This document shows positions 1 to 10,784 of a stretch of 64,000 nucleotides of DNA, in pieces (position 1 is the first letter of the stretch; the number at the start of each line of letters is the position of its first letter). Under the pieces are notes generated by a model. The model saw only the letters and a program-made list of their open reading frames with translations, did not search any database and was not told where the DNA came from. The position numbers and the translations under genes were made by a program. The stretch is taken from the NCBI GenBank assembly GCA_000696115.1, contig JJOH01000008.1, positions 1-64,000 on the forward strand. Direction: 5' to 3'. Source of the stretch: Streptomyces olindensis. Its GTDB lineage: Bacteria; Actinomycetota; Actinomycetes; Streptomycetales; Streptomycetaceae.

Positions 1-267
1 ATCGAGATCAACGGCACCCGCCACCAGATCTCCCGCCCGACGCTCGTGCTGGGCCGCAGCACCGACGCCGACGTGCGGATCGACGACCCCGGCGTCTCCC
101 GCCGGCACTGCGAGATCCGGACCGGAACGCCCTCGACGATCCAGGATCTCGGATCCACCAACGGCATCGTGGTGGACGGGCAGCACACCACCCGCGCTAC
201 GCTCCGCGACGGCTCGCGGATCGTCGTGGGCAGTACCACCGTTATCTATAGGCAAGCCGAAGGGTGA
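1..267 (+). CDS. fhaA: FhaA-like FHA-domain protein, C-terminal end (partial)
   Basis: The frame is open from base 1, so the gene starts outside the window; 88 residues are visible. They form one forkhead-associated (FHA) domain, the phosphothreonine-binding fold, with Gly18-Arg19, the Ser33-Arg-Arg-His36 signature and the Gly-Ser-Thr-Asn-Gly loop. In actinobacteria the gene at this place, before fhaB-pstP-rodA-pbpA-pknB, encodes a DUF3662 plus FHA protein that binds substrates phosphorylated by PknB. In mycobacteria its known partner is the MviN pseudokinase domain. The DUF3662 half is not visible, so the name rests on the FHA domain and gene order. The next gene starts 10 bp after the stop. 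Confidence 0.8.
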   Translation: MEINGTRHQISRPTLVLGRSTDADVRIDDPGVSRRHCEIRTGTPSTIQDLGSTNGIVVDGQHTTRATLRDGSRIVVGSTTVIYRQAEG

Positions 268-277
268 AGCGGGGGCA

Positions 278-787
278 ATGTCAGAGCTGACCCTCACGGT
301 CATGCGGCTGGGGTTCCTGGCCGTTCTGTGGCTGTTCGTGATCGTGGCCGTGCAGGTCATCCGGAGCGACCTGTTCGGTACGCGCGTCACCCAGCGCGGA
401 TCGCGCCGCGAGGCCGGACGCCAGCAGCAGGCCGCCCGCCAGGCGCCGCCGCAGCAGCGCCAGCAGGCCACCGGCGGCCGACGCGGCCGCAACGCCCCCA
501 CCAAGCTGGTCGTGACCGAGGGCACCCTCACCGGCACGACGGTCGCGCTCCAGGGCCAGACCATCACCCTGGGCCGGGCGCACGACTCGACGATCGTGCT
601 GGACGACGACTACGCCTCCAGCCGCCATGCCAGGATCTACCCGGACCGCGACGGCCAGTGGATCGTCGAGGACCTCGGCTCCACCAACGGCACGTACCTG
701 GACCGGACCCGGCTGACGACTCCCACACCGATTGCGCTGGGCGCGCCGATCCGCATCGGCAAGACCGTCATCGAGCTGCGGAAGTAG
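278..787 (+). CDS. fhaB: FhaB-like membrane FHA-domain protein
   Basis: 169 aa. One N-terminal membrane segment (about residues 5-27) is followed by an Arg/Gln-rich linker (about 30-72). A C-terminal FHA domain (about 77-167) carries a Gly-Arg pair, Ser-Ser-Arg-His and Gly-Ser-Thr-Asn-Gly. It should bind phosphothreonine targets at the membrane. In mycobacteria the equivalent (FhaB/FipA) links PknB signalling to cell division and wall synthesis. ATG with GGGGG just upstream, 10 bp after the fhaA stop, so co-transcribed. The family call is firm; the specific partner is inference. Confidence 0.88.
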   Translation: MSELTLTVMRLGFLAVLWLFVIVAVQVIRSDLFGTRVTQRGSRREAGRQQQAARQAPPQQRQQATGGRRGRNAPTKLVVTEGTLTGTTVALQGQTITLGRAHDSTIVLDDDYASSRHARIYPDRDGQWIVEDLGSTNGTYLDRTRLTTPTPIALGAPIRIGKTVIELRK

Positions 788-919
788 TACGACAATGAGC
801 GAGCGGAGCGAGCACGCAGTGGCGGGCCCCACCCCGGGCCCCGGCGCGCTCCCGACCGGAGGGTGGGCAGTGTGGCTCGACACGACCGGCTGTACCCGGA
901 GCCGACAGGCGAGGTGCGC

Positions 920-2470
920 ATGAGTCTGTCACTGCGCTTCGCGGCCGGATCGCACAAGGGCATGATCCGGGAGGGCAACGAGGACTCCGGATACGCCGGC
1001 CCGCGCCTGCTCGCCATCGCCGACGGCATGGGCGGCGCCGCCGCCGGTGAGGTCGCCTCCTCCGAGGCCATCTCCACCATCGTCGCCCTCGACGACGACG
1101 TCCCCGGCTCCGACATCCTCACCTCGCTCGGCACGGCCGTACAGCGCGCCAACGACCAGCTGCGCTCCATGGTCGAGGAGGACCCCCAGCTGGAGGGCAT
1201 GGGGACCACCCTCACCGCCCTGCTGTGGACCGGCCAGCGCCTCGGCCTGGTGCACGTCGGCGACTCCCGCGCCTACCTGCTCCGCGACGGCGTGCTCACC
1301 CAGATCACCCAGGACCACACCTGGGTGCAGCGCCTGGTCGACGAGGGCCGCATCACCGAGGAAGAGGCCACCACCCACCCGCAGCGCTCGCTCCTCATGC
1401 GCGCGCTCGGCTCCGGCGACCACGTCGAGCCGGACCTCTCCATCCGCGAGGTCCGCGCCGGCGACCGCTACCTGATCTGCTCCGACGGCCTGTCCGGCGT
1501 GGTGTCCCACCAGACCCTGGAGGACACCCTCGCCAGCTACCAGGGCCCCCAGGAGACCGTCCAGAACCTCATCGAGCTGGCCCTGCGCGGCGGCGGCCCG
1601 GACAACATCACCGTCATCGTCGCCGACGTCCTCGACCTCGACACCGGCGACACCCTCGCCGGGCAGCTCTCCGACACCCCGGTCGTGGTCGGCGCCGTCG
1701 CCGAGAACCAGCACCAGCTGCACGACAACGGCATCATGCAGACCCCCGCCGGCCGCGCCTCCGGGCTCGGCCGCCAGGGGCACGGCGGCGGAGGCGGCGA
1801 GTTCGGCCCGCCCGGCTCCGGCGACACCACCGGCTACATCCCGGCGACCGGCTTCGGCTACGGCGACGACGACTTCGTCAAACCGCGCAAGAAGGGCCGC
1901 TGGCTGAAGAGATCCCTCTACGGCGCCCTCGCGCTCGCCGTCATCGGCGGCGGACTGTACGGCGGCTGGCGCTGGACGCAGACGCAGTACTACGTCGGCG
2001 CCCAGGACGAGCACGTCGCGCTGTACCGGGGCATCAGCCAGGACCTGGCGTGGGTCTCGCTCTCGAAGGTCGAGAAGGACCACCCCGAGATCGAACTCAA
2101 GTACCTGCCGCCCTACCAGCAGAAGCTGGTCAAGGCGACCATCGCCGAAGGCGGACTGAAGAACGCCCAGGCGAAGATCCAGGAACTGTCGGTGCAGGCC
2201 TCCGCGTGCAAGAAGGAAGCGCAGCGGCGCGAGGCCGAGAGCCGGAACAACGCCAAGACCGGCGAAGGCGAGGCCGGGGGCACCACGGGAACCACTCCCG
2301 CCTCCTTCACGTCCAAGGCCACACCGACGCCGAACCCGTCGAACCCGTCGGGCTCGCCGTCGGCGCCTGAGAAGTCCACGCCCCCGACCACGACCGCACC
2401 CACACCCAGCCCCGGCCCCAGCCTCTCGGAGGAAGAGCAGAAGGTCGTCTCGCTGTGCGGTAAGCAGTAG
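920..2470 (+). CDS. pstP: PP2C-family Ser/Thr protein phosphatase PstP
   Basis: 516 aa from the ATG at 920, chosen because GGCGAGG lies just upstream and the protein then opens directly into the phosphatase fold; an in-frame GTG at 863 would add 19 unconserved residues. The N-terminal PP2C domain (about 1-240) has the metal-binding motifs Asp-Gly-Met-Gly-Gly, Gly-Asp-Ser-Arg, Ser-Asp-Gly-Leu-Ser and Asp-Asn-Ile-Thr. A membrane segment at about 331-350 is followed by an outer tail of about 165 residues ending in Ser/Thr/Pro-rich sequence. It reverses PknB phosphorylation in the cytoplasm. The gene lies in the kinase/wall operon and is followed 27 bp later by the SEDS gene. Confidence 0.93.
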   Translation: MSLSLRFAAGSHKGMIREGNEDSGYAGPRLLAIADGMGGAAAGEVASSEAISTIVALDDDVPGSDILTSLGTAVQRANDQLRSMVEEDPQLEGMGTTLTALLWTGQRLGLVHVGDSRAYLLRDGVLTQITQDHTWVQRLVDEGRITEEEATTHPQRSLLMRALGSGDHVEPDLSIREVRAGDRYLICSDGLSGVVSHQTLEDTLASYQGPQETVQNLIELALRGGGPDNITVIVADVLDLDTGDTLAGQLSDTPVVVGAVAENQHQLHDNGIMQTPAGRASGLGRQGHGGGGGEFGPPGSGDTTGYIPATGFGYGDDDFVKPRKKGRWLKRSLYGALALAVIGGGLYGGWRWTQTQYYVGAQDEHVALYRGISQDLAWVSLSKVEKDHPEIELKYLPPYQQKLVKATIAEGGLKNAQAKIQELSVQASACKKEAQRREAESRNNAKTGEGEAGGTTGTTPASFTSKATPTPNPSNPSGSPSAPEKSTPPTTTAPTPSPGPSLSEEEQKVVSLCGKQ

Positions 2471-2497
2471 GCAAGCCGTGAGAGGCCCCGTCACACG

Positions 2498-3940
2498 ATG
2501 AGCAGTACTACGAACTCGCCGACGCACCACACGTCCACGATCGGCGCGATCGGCGCCCCGAGCCGACGCAACACCGAACTGGCTCTGCTGGTGTTCGCCG
2601 TCGTCATCCCGGTCTTCGCCTACGCCAACGTCGGGCTGGCCCTGAACGACTCGGTGCCGCCCGGCCTGCTGAGCTACGGCCTCGGACTCGGCCTGCTCGC
2701 GGGCGTCGGCCACCTCGTCGTACGGAAGTTCGCCCCGTACGCGGACCCGCTGATGCTGCCGCTCGCGACGCTGCTGAACGGGCTCGGTCTGGTCGTCATC
2801 TGGCGGCTGGACCAGTCCAAGCGGCTCAGCAACTACGCCGAAGCCGCCCCGCGCCAGCTGCTGTACTCCGCGATGGGCGTCGCCCTGCTGGCCGTCGTGC
2901 TGATCTTCCTCAAGGACCACCGCGTCCTGCAGCGCTACACCTACATCTCCATGGCCGGAGCGCTGTTCCTGCTGATCCTGCCGCTCGTGCCGGGCCTCGG
3001 CGCGAACATCTACGGCGCCAAGATCTGGATCAAGATCCCCGGCCTCGGCACGCTGCAGCCCGGCGAGTTCGCCAAGATCGTCCTCGCGGTCTTCTTCGCC
3101 GGCTACCTCATGGTGAAACGAGACGCCCTGGCCCTCGCCAGCCGCCGCTTCATGGGCCTCTACCTGCCCCGCGGCCGCGACCTCGGCCCGATCCTCGTCG
3201 TCTGGGTCATCTCGATCCTCATCCTGGTCTTCGAGACCGACCTCGGCACCTCCCTGCTGTTCTTCGGCATGTTCGTCATCATGCTGTACGTCGCCACCGA
3301 GCGGACCAGCTGGATCGTCTTCGGTCTGCTGATGTCCGCCGTCGGCGCCGTCGGCGTGGCGAGCTTCGAGCCGCACATCCAGACGCGTGTGCAGGCCTGG
3401 CTCGACCCGATGCGCGAGTTCGAGCTCTCCCGCGCCGGCGTCCAGGACGGCGTCGTCCACTCCGAGCAGGCCATGCAGGCCCTGTGGGCCTTCGGCTCCG
3501 GCGGCACCCTCGGCACCGGCCTCGGACAGGGCAACTCCGACCTCATCGGCTTCGCCGCCAACTCGGACTTCATCCTCGCCACCTTCGGCGAGGAACTCGG
3601 CCTGGCCGGCGTCATGGCGATCCTGCTCCTCTACGGCCTGATCATCGAAAGGGGCGTCCGCACCGCGCTCGCCGCCCGCGACCCGTTCGGCAAGCTGCTG
3701 GCCATCGGCCTCTCCGGCGCCTTCGGCCTCCAGGTCTTCGTCGTCGCCGGCGGTGTCATGGGCCTCATCCCGCTCACCGGCATGACGCTGCCGTTCGTGG
3801 CCTACGGCGGTTCCTCCGTGATCGCCAACTGGGCGCTCATCGGCATCCTGCTCCGCATCAGCGACACCGCCCGACGCCCGGCCCCCGCTCCCGCCGCCAA
3901 CCCCGACGCCGAGATGACCCAGGTGGTCCGCCCGTCATGA
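2498..3940 (+). CDS. rodA: RodA/FtsW-family SEDS peptidoglycan glycosyltransferase
   Basis: 480 aa polytopic membrane protein of the SEDS family with about ten hydrophobic segments. Conserved loops include the stretch around Pro-Gly-Glu-Phe-Ala-Lys and the C-terminal block with Pro-Phe-Val-Ala-Tyr-Gly-Gly-Ser. SEDS proteins polymerise lipid II into glycan strands together with a class B PBP, and that partner (pbpA) follows with an ATGA overlap, the normal operon arrangement. Whether the role is elongation, division or sporulation cannot be read from sequence alone; operon position resembles mycobacterial rodA. Confidence 0.92.
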   Translation: MSSTTNSPTHHTSTIGAIGAPSRRNTELALLVFAVVIPVFAYANVGLALNDSVPPGLLSYGLGLGLLAGVGHLVVRKFAPYADPLMLPLATLLNGLGLVVIWRLDQSKRLSNYAEAAPRQLLYSAMGVALLAVVLIFLKDHRVLQRYTYISMAGALFLLILPLVPGLGANIYGAKIWIKIPGLGTLQPGEFAKIVLAVFFAGYLMVKRDALALASRRFMGLYLPRGRDLGPILVVWVISILILVFETDLGTSLLFFGMFVIMLYVATERTSWIVFGLLMSAVGAVGVASFEPHIQTRVQAWLDPMREFELSRAGVQDGVVHSEQAMQALWAFGSGGTLGTGLGQGNSDLIGFAANSDFILATFGEELGLAGVMAILLLYGLIIERGVRTALAARDPFGKLLAIGLSGAFGLQVFVVAGGVMGLIPLTGMTLPFVAYGGSSVIANWALIGILLRISDTARRPAPAPAANPDAEMTQVVRPS

Positions 3941-5412
3941 ACAAGCCCCTGCGCCGGATCGCGATCTTCTGCGGCCTCCTCGTCCTGGCACTGCTGATCC
4001 GCGACAACTGGATCCAGTACGTCAAGGCCGACGAGCTGAGGACCGACACCAAGAACCGCCGCGTCTCCATCGAGCGCTACGCCTCACCGCGCGGCGACAT
4101 CATCGTCGGCGGCAACCCCATCACCGGGCACGCCACGACCACCTCGGGCGACTTCAAGTACAAGCGCACCTACAAGGACGGCCCCATGTGGGCGCCCGTC
4201 ACCGGCTTCGTCTCGCAGGCCTTCGGCGCCAACCAGCTGGAGTCCATCGAGGACGGCATCCTCACCGGCAACGACGACCGGCTCTTCTTCCGCAACACGC
4301 TCGACATGCTCACGGGCAAGAAGAAGGAGGGCGGCAACGTCGTCACGACGCTCAACGCCGACGCCCAGAAGGCCGCGTACAACGGCCTGAAGAGGCAGGG
4401 CGGCAAGGGCGCGGTCGTGGCGCTGGAGCCGTCCACCGGCAAGATCCTGGCGCTGGCCTCCTACCCGTCGTACGACCCCTCGTCGATCGCGGGCAACAGC
4501 GACAAGGACGCCGAGGCCTGGAAGAAGCTCGACAAGAAGAACAACCCCGACGACCCGATGCTCAACCGGGCCCTGCGCGAGACGTACCCGCCCGGCTCGA
4601 CCTTCAAGGTCCTCACCGCGGCCGCCGCCCTGGAGGACGGCCTCTACACGGACCCGGACGCGAAGACCGACTCGCCCGACCCGTGGGTCATGGAGGGCAC
4701 CACCACCAGGCTGCCCAACGAGGGCAACATCCCCTGCAAGAACGCGACGCTGCGCGTGGCGCTGCAGTACTCCTGCAACACCGTCTTCGGCAAGATCGGC
4801 TCCGACCTCGGCAACGACAAGATGCTGGACATGGCCAAGAAGTTCGGCTTCACCGAGGAGCAGTACACCCCGGTCCGCTCCAGCGCGTCGGTGTTCTCCG
4901 ACGACATGAACCCGTCGCAGACCGCGCTGTCCTCCATCGGCCAGTTCAACACCGCCGCGACCCCGCTGCAGATGGCCATGGTCGCCTCGGCCGTCGCCAA
5001 CAACGGCACCCTCATGAAGCCGTACATGGTCGACGAACTCCAGGCCCCGAACGTCGACACCATCGAGAAGACCGAGCCCGAGGAGATGAGCCAGCCGCTG
5101 TCGGCGAAGAACGCCCAGATCCTCCAGTCGATGATGGAGACGGTCGTCGACAAGGGCACGGGCTCCAACGCCAAGATCCCCGGCGTCAAGGTCGGCGGCA
5201 AGACCGGTACCGCCCAGCACGGCGTCGACAACAGCGAGAACCCCTACGCGTGGTTCATCTCCTACGCCAAGGGCGCCGACGGCACCGCCCCGGTCGCCGT
5301 GGCGGTCGTGATCGAGGACGACAACGCCGTCCGTGACGACATCTCCGGCGGCGGCCTCGCGGCACCGATCGCGAGGAACGTGATGGAGGCGGTCATCGAG
5401 AGCAAGAAGTGA
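3937..5412 (+). CDS. pbpA: Class B penicillin-binding protein PbpA (transpeptidase)
   Basis: 491 aa. The ATG at 3937 overlaps the rodA stop (ATGA), which fixes the start and suggests translational coupling. A single N-terminal membrane anchor (about 7-22) precedes a dimerisation region and a penicillin-binding transpeptidase domain. Its three catalytic motifs are Ser221-X-X-Lys224, Ser279-Cys-Asn281 and Lys422-Thr-Gly. There is no glycosyltransferase domain, so it depends on the SEDS partner. It cross-links peptidoglycan outside the membrane. It is the fifth gene of the fhaA-fhaB-pstP-rodA-pbpA-pknB cluster; pknB follows after a 168-bp gap that may hold its own promoter. Confidence 0.95.
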   Translation: MNKPLRRIAIFCGLLVLALLIRDNWIQYVKADELRTDTKNRRVSIERYASPRGDIIVGGNPITGHATTTSGDFKYKRTYKDGPMWAPVTGFVSQAFGANQLESIEDGILTGNDDRLFFRNTLDMLTGKKKEGGNVVTTLNADAQKAAYNGLKRQGGKGAVVALEPSTGKILALASYPSYDPSSIAGNSDKDAEAWKKLDKKNNPDDPMLNRALRETYPPGSTFKVLTAAAALEDGLYTDPDAKTDSPDPWVMEGTTTRLPNEGNIPCKNATLRVALQYSCNTVFGKIGSDLGNDKMLDMAKKFGFTEEQYTPVRSSASVFSDDMNPSQTALSSIGQFNTAATPLQMAMVASAVANNGTLMKPYMVDELQAPNVDTIEKTEPEEMSQPLSAKNAQILQSMMETVVDKGTGSNAKIPGVKVGGKTGTAQHGVDNSENPYAWFISYAKGADGTAPVAVAVVIEDDNAVRDDISGGGLAAPIARNVMEAVIESKK

Positions 5413-5580
5413 CCCCGCTCACGTCTGCTTCACATCGGTGCACGTTGCGATACCGGTCCTGTATCGGCTGACGGGCTTGGCCAGGTCACACAAAACAAGC
5501 CGGGTACGGTAGGCCCGGACGGCAGCCTCCGACCGTACAAGCTTCCGGTCGGGACCGACGGAGAGGGCTGGTAGGTAGCT

Positions 5581-7602
<2,022 letters not shown>

Positions 7603-7622
7603 CCCACCACCCCGCTCGCACA

Positions 7623-7654
7623 GAGCCCCGGCACCCGTGAGGGTGCCGGGGCTC
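7623..7654 (+). terminator. Intrinsic terminator after pknB
   Basis: A perfect 14-bp GC-rich stem (7623-7636 with 7641-7654) and a GTGA loop begin 20 bp after the pknB stop. There is no T-run, as is common for Streptomyces terminators. Confidence 0.8.
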
Positions 7655-7800
7655 GCCCGTCCTTCGGCACGCCCGTGACCGAGAGCTCAACTCGTATCTC
7701 CGTACGCCCCTCGATCGTGTCTTCACATGTCACGACTCGTTACCCGGGTGGGTAGGGGACTCGGAACTCCGCCCCGGCCACGAGTCGAAGGGCGCACGGA

Positions 7801-8832
7801 ATGATCAACGAAACGGCTCTGCTGGAATCCCGGACTCTGCGCAACAGCGTGCTGGACCGCACCGACGTACTCGACCGGGTCAAAGCGCTGTCGCTGCTGC
7901 CGGACGGGATGCATGTGACGACGGCGATGGTGGCGGCCTACTTCGAAGTCGGACTCGAAGCCATCAAGTCACTGGTCAAGGACCACCGAACCGAGCTGGA
8001 AGCCAACGGCTACCGCCTGCTGACCGGCCAGGAACTGAGGTCCTTCAAGAACCTCAGTGGCACCCAGTCCCGCAGCCGCTCCCTCGCCCTCTTCTCCCGT
8101 CGAGCCGTCCTCAACATCGCCATGCTGCTCCGGGACAGCGACGTCGCACGTCAGGTGCGTGTCCACCTCCTCGACATGGAGTACCTGGCCCGCACACAGC
8201 CTGTGGAAAACCCTGCCCCGGCCGACACCGCCCTCCTCGACGCACACATCGACCAACGCATCACCCACATCCTGGGCAAGACCGTCGTCCCCATGTTCAA
8301 CGCCCTGATCGAAACATCAGGCGAGCACCAGCGAGAGCTCGTCGCCCTCCGGGCAGGCGTCCAGCACATCGAGAAGCGGCTCCGGCAGCACCACGCCCGG
8401 CTGCAACGGCTCGAAGGCCCACGAGAAGACCGTCCCCTCGCCGGAGTCATGGCCGCCATGGATGCCATGAACGGGCGTGAGTTCGAAGAACGCGTCGCCG
8501 AACTGCTGCGCCGCGACGGCTGCACCGGCGTCATCGTCCGAGGCGGCGGACGGGACCGCGGCGTCGACATCACCGCGCTCACAGCCGACGGGCGGCGCGT
8601 CGTCGTCCAGTGCAAGAGGTTCGCGCCACATCTCTCCATCACCAGCCCCGACGTCCAGAAGTTCATCGGAGCCGCCAAGGTCCTGCACGCTTCGGACGTG
8701 GCCCTCTACGTGGCGACCTGCCCCTTCACCCGCGACGCCCTGAACATCGCGGCCGAGAGCGGCATCACCGCCGTCCATCGCGGACTGCTGGAGGAATGGA
8801 GCGCCGGGGCACCCCTGAGCGCATTGGGTTAG
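7801..8832 (+). CDS. Fusion of phage-regulator-like DNA-binding domain and Mrr-type restriction endonuclease
   Basis: 343 aa; ATG with GAAGGG about 9 bp upstream. Residues about 10-130 resemble phage Rha/antirepressor-type DNA-binding domains, a weak similarity recognised by eye. A predicted coiled coil lies at about 175-205. The C-terminal 125 residues form a PD-(D/E)XK nuclease of the Mrr family. Glu-Phe-Glu-Glu is near 227, a Gly-rich loop leads to Gly-Val-Asp256-Ile-Thr, and Gln270-Cys-Lys272 supplies the catalytic lysine, so it looks active. No methyltransferase or other restriction gene is adjacent. It may act as a modification-dependent or stand-alone defence nuclease. It sits between pknB and the sortase genes, places that in my recollection are neighbours in S. 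coelicolor, so it is probably an acquired gene. It is convergent with srtE2. Confidence 0.8.
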   Translation: MINETALLESRTLRNSVLDRTDVLDRVKALSLLPDGMHVTTAMVAAYFEVGLEAIKSLVKDHRTELEANGYRLLTGQELRSFKNLSGTQSRSRSLALFSRRAVLNIAMLLRDSDVARQVRVHLLDMEYLARTQPVENPAPADTALLDAHIDQRITHILGKTVVPMFNALIETSGEHQRELVALRAGVQHIEKRLRQHHARLQRLEGPREDRPLAGVMAAMDAMNGREFEERVAELLRRDGCTGVIVRGGGRDRGVDITALTADGRRVVVQCKRFAPHLSITSPDVQKFIGAAKVLHASDVALYVATCPFTRDALNIAAESGITAVHRGLLEEWSAGAPLSALG

Positions 8833-8875
8833 AACCGGCCCGACGGCCCGCGACACCAGGCCCGAAGGAGCACCG

Positions 8876-9625
8876 TCAGCGCAGTTCCTTCGGCGGTGTG
8901 CGGTCCGCGTCCACCTTCTCGACCCGCTCCAGTTCGCCCCACACGATGTACCGGTACGTGCTCGTGTACACCGGCGTGCAGGTCGTCAGCGTGATGTAGT
9001 GACCCGGCTTCTTCCTGCCGGACTCCTTGGGGACCGCAGACAGGACCTTGACGTTGTACTTCGAGGTCTCGGGAAGGATCGCGTAGGTCTTGTAGACGTA
9101 CCACTTGTCCTTCGTCTCGAAGACGATCGGGTCACCCTGCTTGATCTTGTCGATGTTGTGGAACTTGGCCCCGTGGCCGTCGCGGTGGGCGGCGAGGGAG
9201 AAGTTGCCGGGCTTGCCCGACATCGGCAGGGCCGACTTGACGGGCTCGGTGTAGTAACCGGCGACACCGTCGTTCAGGATCTTGTTCGACGTGCCCTTCT
9301 CGACCAGGACCTCACTGCCGCTCATCGCCGGCACGTGCAGGAAGCCGATGCCGTTCTTCGTGTCCAGCGCCCCCGGCCCGCCCCGGCCCTGCGCCCAGTC
9401 GTCCCGAACACGGTCGGCCTGCTTTCCGGCCGCACGGTCGGCGACGACGTTCGTCCACCACAGCGAGTAGACGACGAACAGGCCGAGGACCAGGCCCGCG
9501 GTGATGAGGAGTTCCCCGAAGACGCTGACCGCCCGCGCGATCGGGCCGGGCCTGCGGCGCGCCGCAGGCCGCCGCGACGCCGCGCCGGTGTGCTCTTCGT
9601 GGTCCGTGTCGGTGGTCGCTGCCAC
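8876..9625 (-). CDS. srtE2: Class E sortase (SrtE2-like)
   Basis: 249 aa. An Arg/Ala-rich cytoplasmic N-terminus precedes a membrane segment (about 33-56) and an outer sortase domain. The catalytic residues are His147 in Ala-Ala-His-Arg, Cys216 in Thr-Leu-Thr-Thr-Cys and Arg225. Class E sortases attach LAXTG-type proteins such as long chaplins to peptidoglycan in Streptomyces. It is last in a minus-strand run of six short-spaced genes, 13 bp after its paralogue. No LAXTG substrate was recognised in this window. The number is by position relative to S. coelicolor. Confidence 0.92.
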   Translation of the reverse strand: MAATTDTDHEEHTGAASRRPAARRRPGPIARAVSVFGELLITAGLVLGLFVVYSLWWTNVVADRAAGKQADRVRDDWAQGRGGPGALDTKNGIGFLHVPAMSGSEVLVEKGTSNKILNDGVAGYYTEPVKSALPMSGKPGNFSLAAHRDGHGAKFHNIDKIKQGDPIVFETKDKWYVYKTYAILPETSKYNVKVLSAVPKESGRKKPGHYITLTTCTPVYTSTYRYIVWGELERVEKVDADRTPPKELR

Positions 9626-9638
9626 TGGTCATCTGCCC

Positions 9639-10784
9639 TTAACTGACGAGCGCATCCGGCTTGCCCTTGCTGCGCGGCCGTTCCTCGACCATCTTGCCCC
9701 AGACGATCATCCGGTACTTGCTGGTGAACTCCGGCGTGCACGTGGTCAGCGTGATGTAACGGCCGGGCTCGGTGAACCCCGACCCCGCGGGGATCGGGTT
9801 CAGAACGCTCGTGTTGCTCGGCGAGGTCACCGGCAGGATCGACGCCATCTTGTACACGTAGTACTCGTCCTGTGTCTCCACGACGATCGGGTCGCCCGGC
9901 GTGAGCCTGTTGATGTACCGGAACGGTTCTCCGTGGGTGTTGCGGTGGCCCGCGAGCCCGAAGTTCCCGGTCTTGTCACCGGGCATGGCGGTCTTCAACG
10001 CACCCTCGGCGTAGTGGCCCACCATGCCCCGGTCGAGCACGCCCTTGTTGCTGGTGCCCTCCGCGATCGGCACCACCACGTCCAGCTTCGGGATGTGCAG
10101 GATGGCGAAGCCCTGCCCCGGCTCGAACGCCCCCGGATTGCGCTTGCCGTTCGCCCAGTCGTCCTGGAGGCTGCTGGCCTCCTTGCCGGCCTGCGCGTGC
10201 GCCCGCACGTTCGTCCACCACAGCTGGTAGGTGACGAAAAGCAGCATCAGCACACCGGTCGTGATGAAGACCTCACCTATGGCCCGGCTGGCGACGACCG
10301 CGGCGCCCGGCTTGCGCGCCCGCGCCTGCCGCCGCGCCTCGACCCGCGACAGCGGCGCCCGGGACTCTTCCACCGACCGGGTCTCCGGCGCGCCGCCATG
10401 GCGCCCGTGACGGCGCTTGGCGGCCTTCCTGCGGGCCGCCCGGCCGCCCTGGGTCCCTCCGTCGGTCCGCGAGCCGGCAGCGGCCCCAGAGCCCGGTACG
10501 GACTCACCGGCCGCTGGCGGCGGATCCGGTATCCGCAGCGCCACCGTCTCCTCGTCGACCGGAGGCACGTACGGCTCCTCCGGGACGGGTTCGAAGGACG
10601 CCGCGTACGGCTCCGCCTCCGACCCCAGCAGCTGCGACTCGTACGACGACTGCGCCTGCGCTCCCGGCTGCGGAGACGCACCGTACGCCCCTCCGCCCGA
10701 CCAGTCCTCGAACGCACCCGGCACCCCGTACGACTGCTGCCCGTACGAGGTGTCGGACTCGCGCTCGGGGCGCAGCGCCGTCAC
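9639..10784 (-). CDS. srtE1: Class E sortase with long N-terminal extension (SrtE1-like)
   Basis: 381 aa from the GTG at 10784, which overlaps the pabA stop (GTGA). The first 160 residues are low-complexity, Gly/Pro/Tyr-rich and then strongly basic, and should be cytoplasmic. A membrane segment (about 168-188) and sortase domain follow, with His280, Cys349 in Thr-Leu-Thr-Thr-Cys and Arg358. The fold and catalytic triad match class E sortases that anchor LAXTG proteins. A longer reading from 10850 is possible but would overlap pabA by 70 bp. It is co-directional with, and 13 bp upstream of, srtE2. Confidence 0.92.
   Translation of the reverse strand: MTALRPERESDTSYGQQSYGVPGAFEDWSGGGAYGASPQPGAQAQSSYESQLLGSEAEPYAASFEPVPEEPYVPPVDEETVALRIPDPPPAAGESVPGSGAAAGSRTDGGTQGGRAARRKAAKRRHGRHGGAPETRSVEESRAPLSRVEARRQARARKPGAAVVASRAIGEVFITTGVLMLLFVTYQLWWTNVRAHAQAGKEASSLQDDWANGKRNPGAFEPGQGFAILHIPKLDVVVPIAEGTSNKGVLDRGMVGHYAEGALKTAMPGDKTGNFGLAGHRNTHGEPFRYINRLTPGDPIVVETQDEYYVYKMASILPVTSPSNTSVLNPIPAGSGFTEPGRYITLTTCTPEFTSKYRMIVWGKMVEERPRSKGKPDALVS

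Noticed and set aside
929-3460. Very long open frame on the minus strand opposite pstP and rodA
   Set aside because: High-GC antisense shadow: its composition is Val/Gly/Asp/Arg-rich without any motif, and both plus-strand genes are unmistakable.
5413-5580. Promoter for pknB (TACGGT near 5505)
   Set aside because: No -35 at acceptable spacing; too weak to list as a feature.
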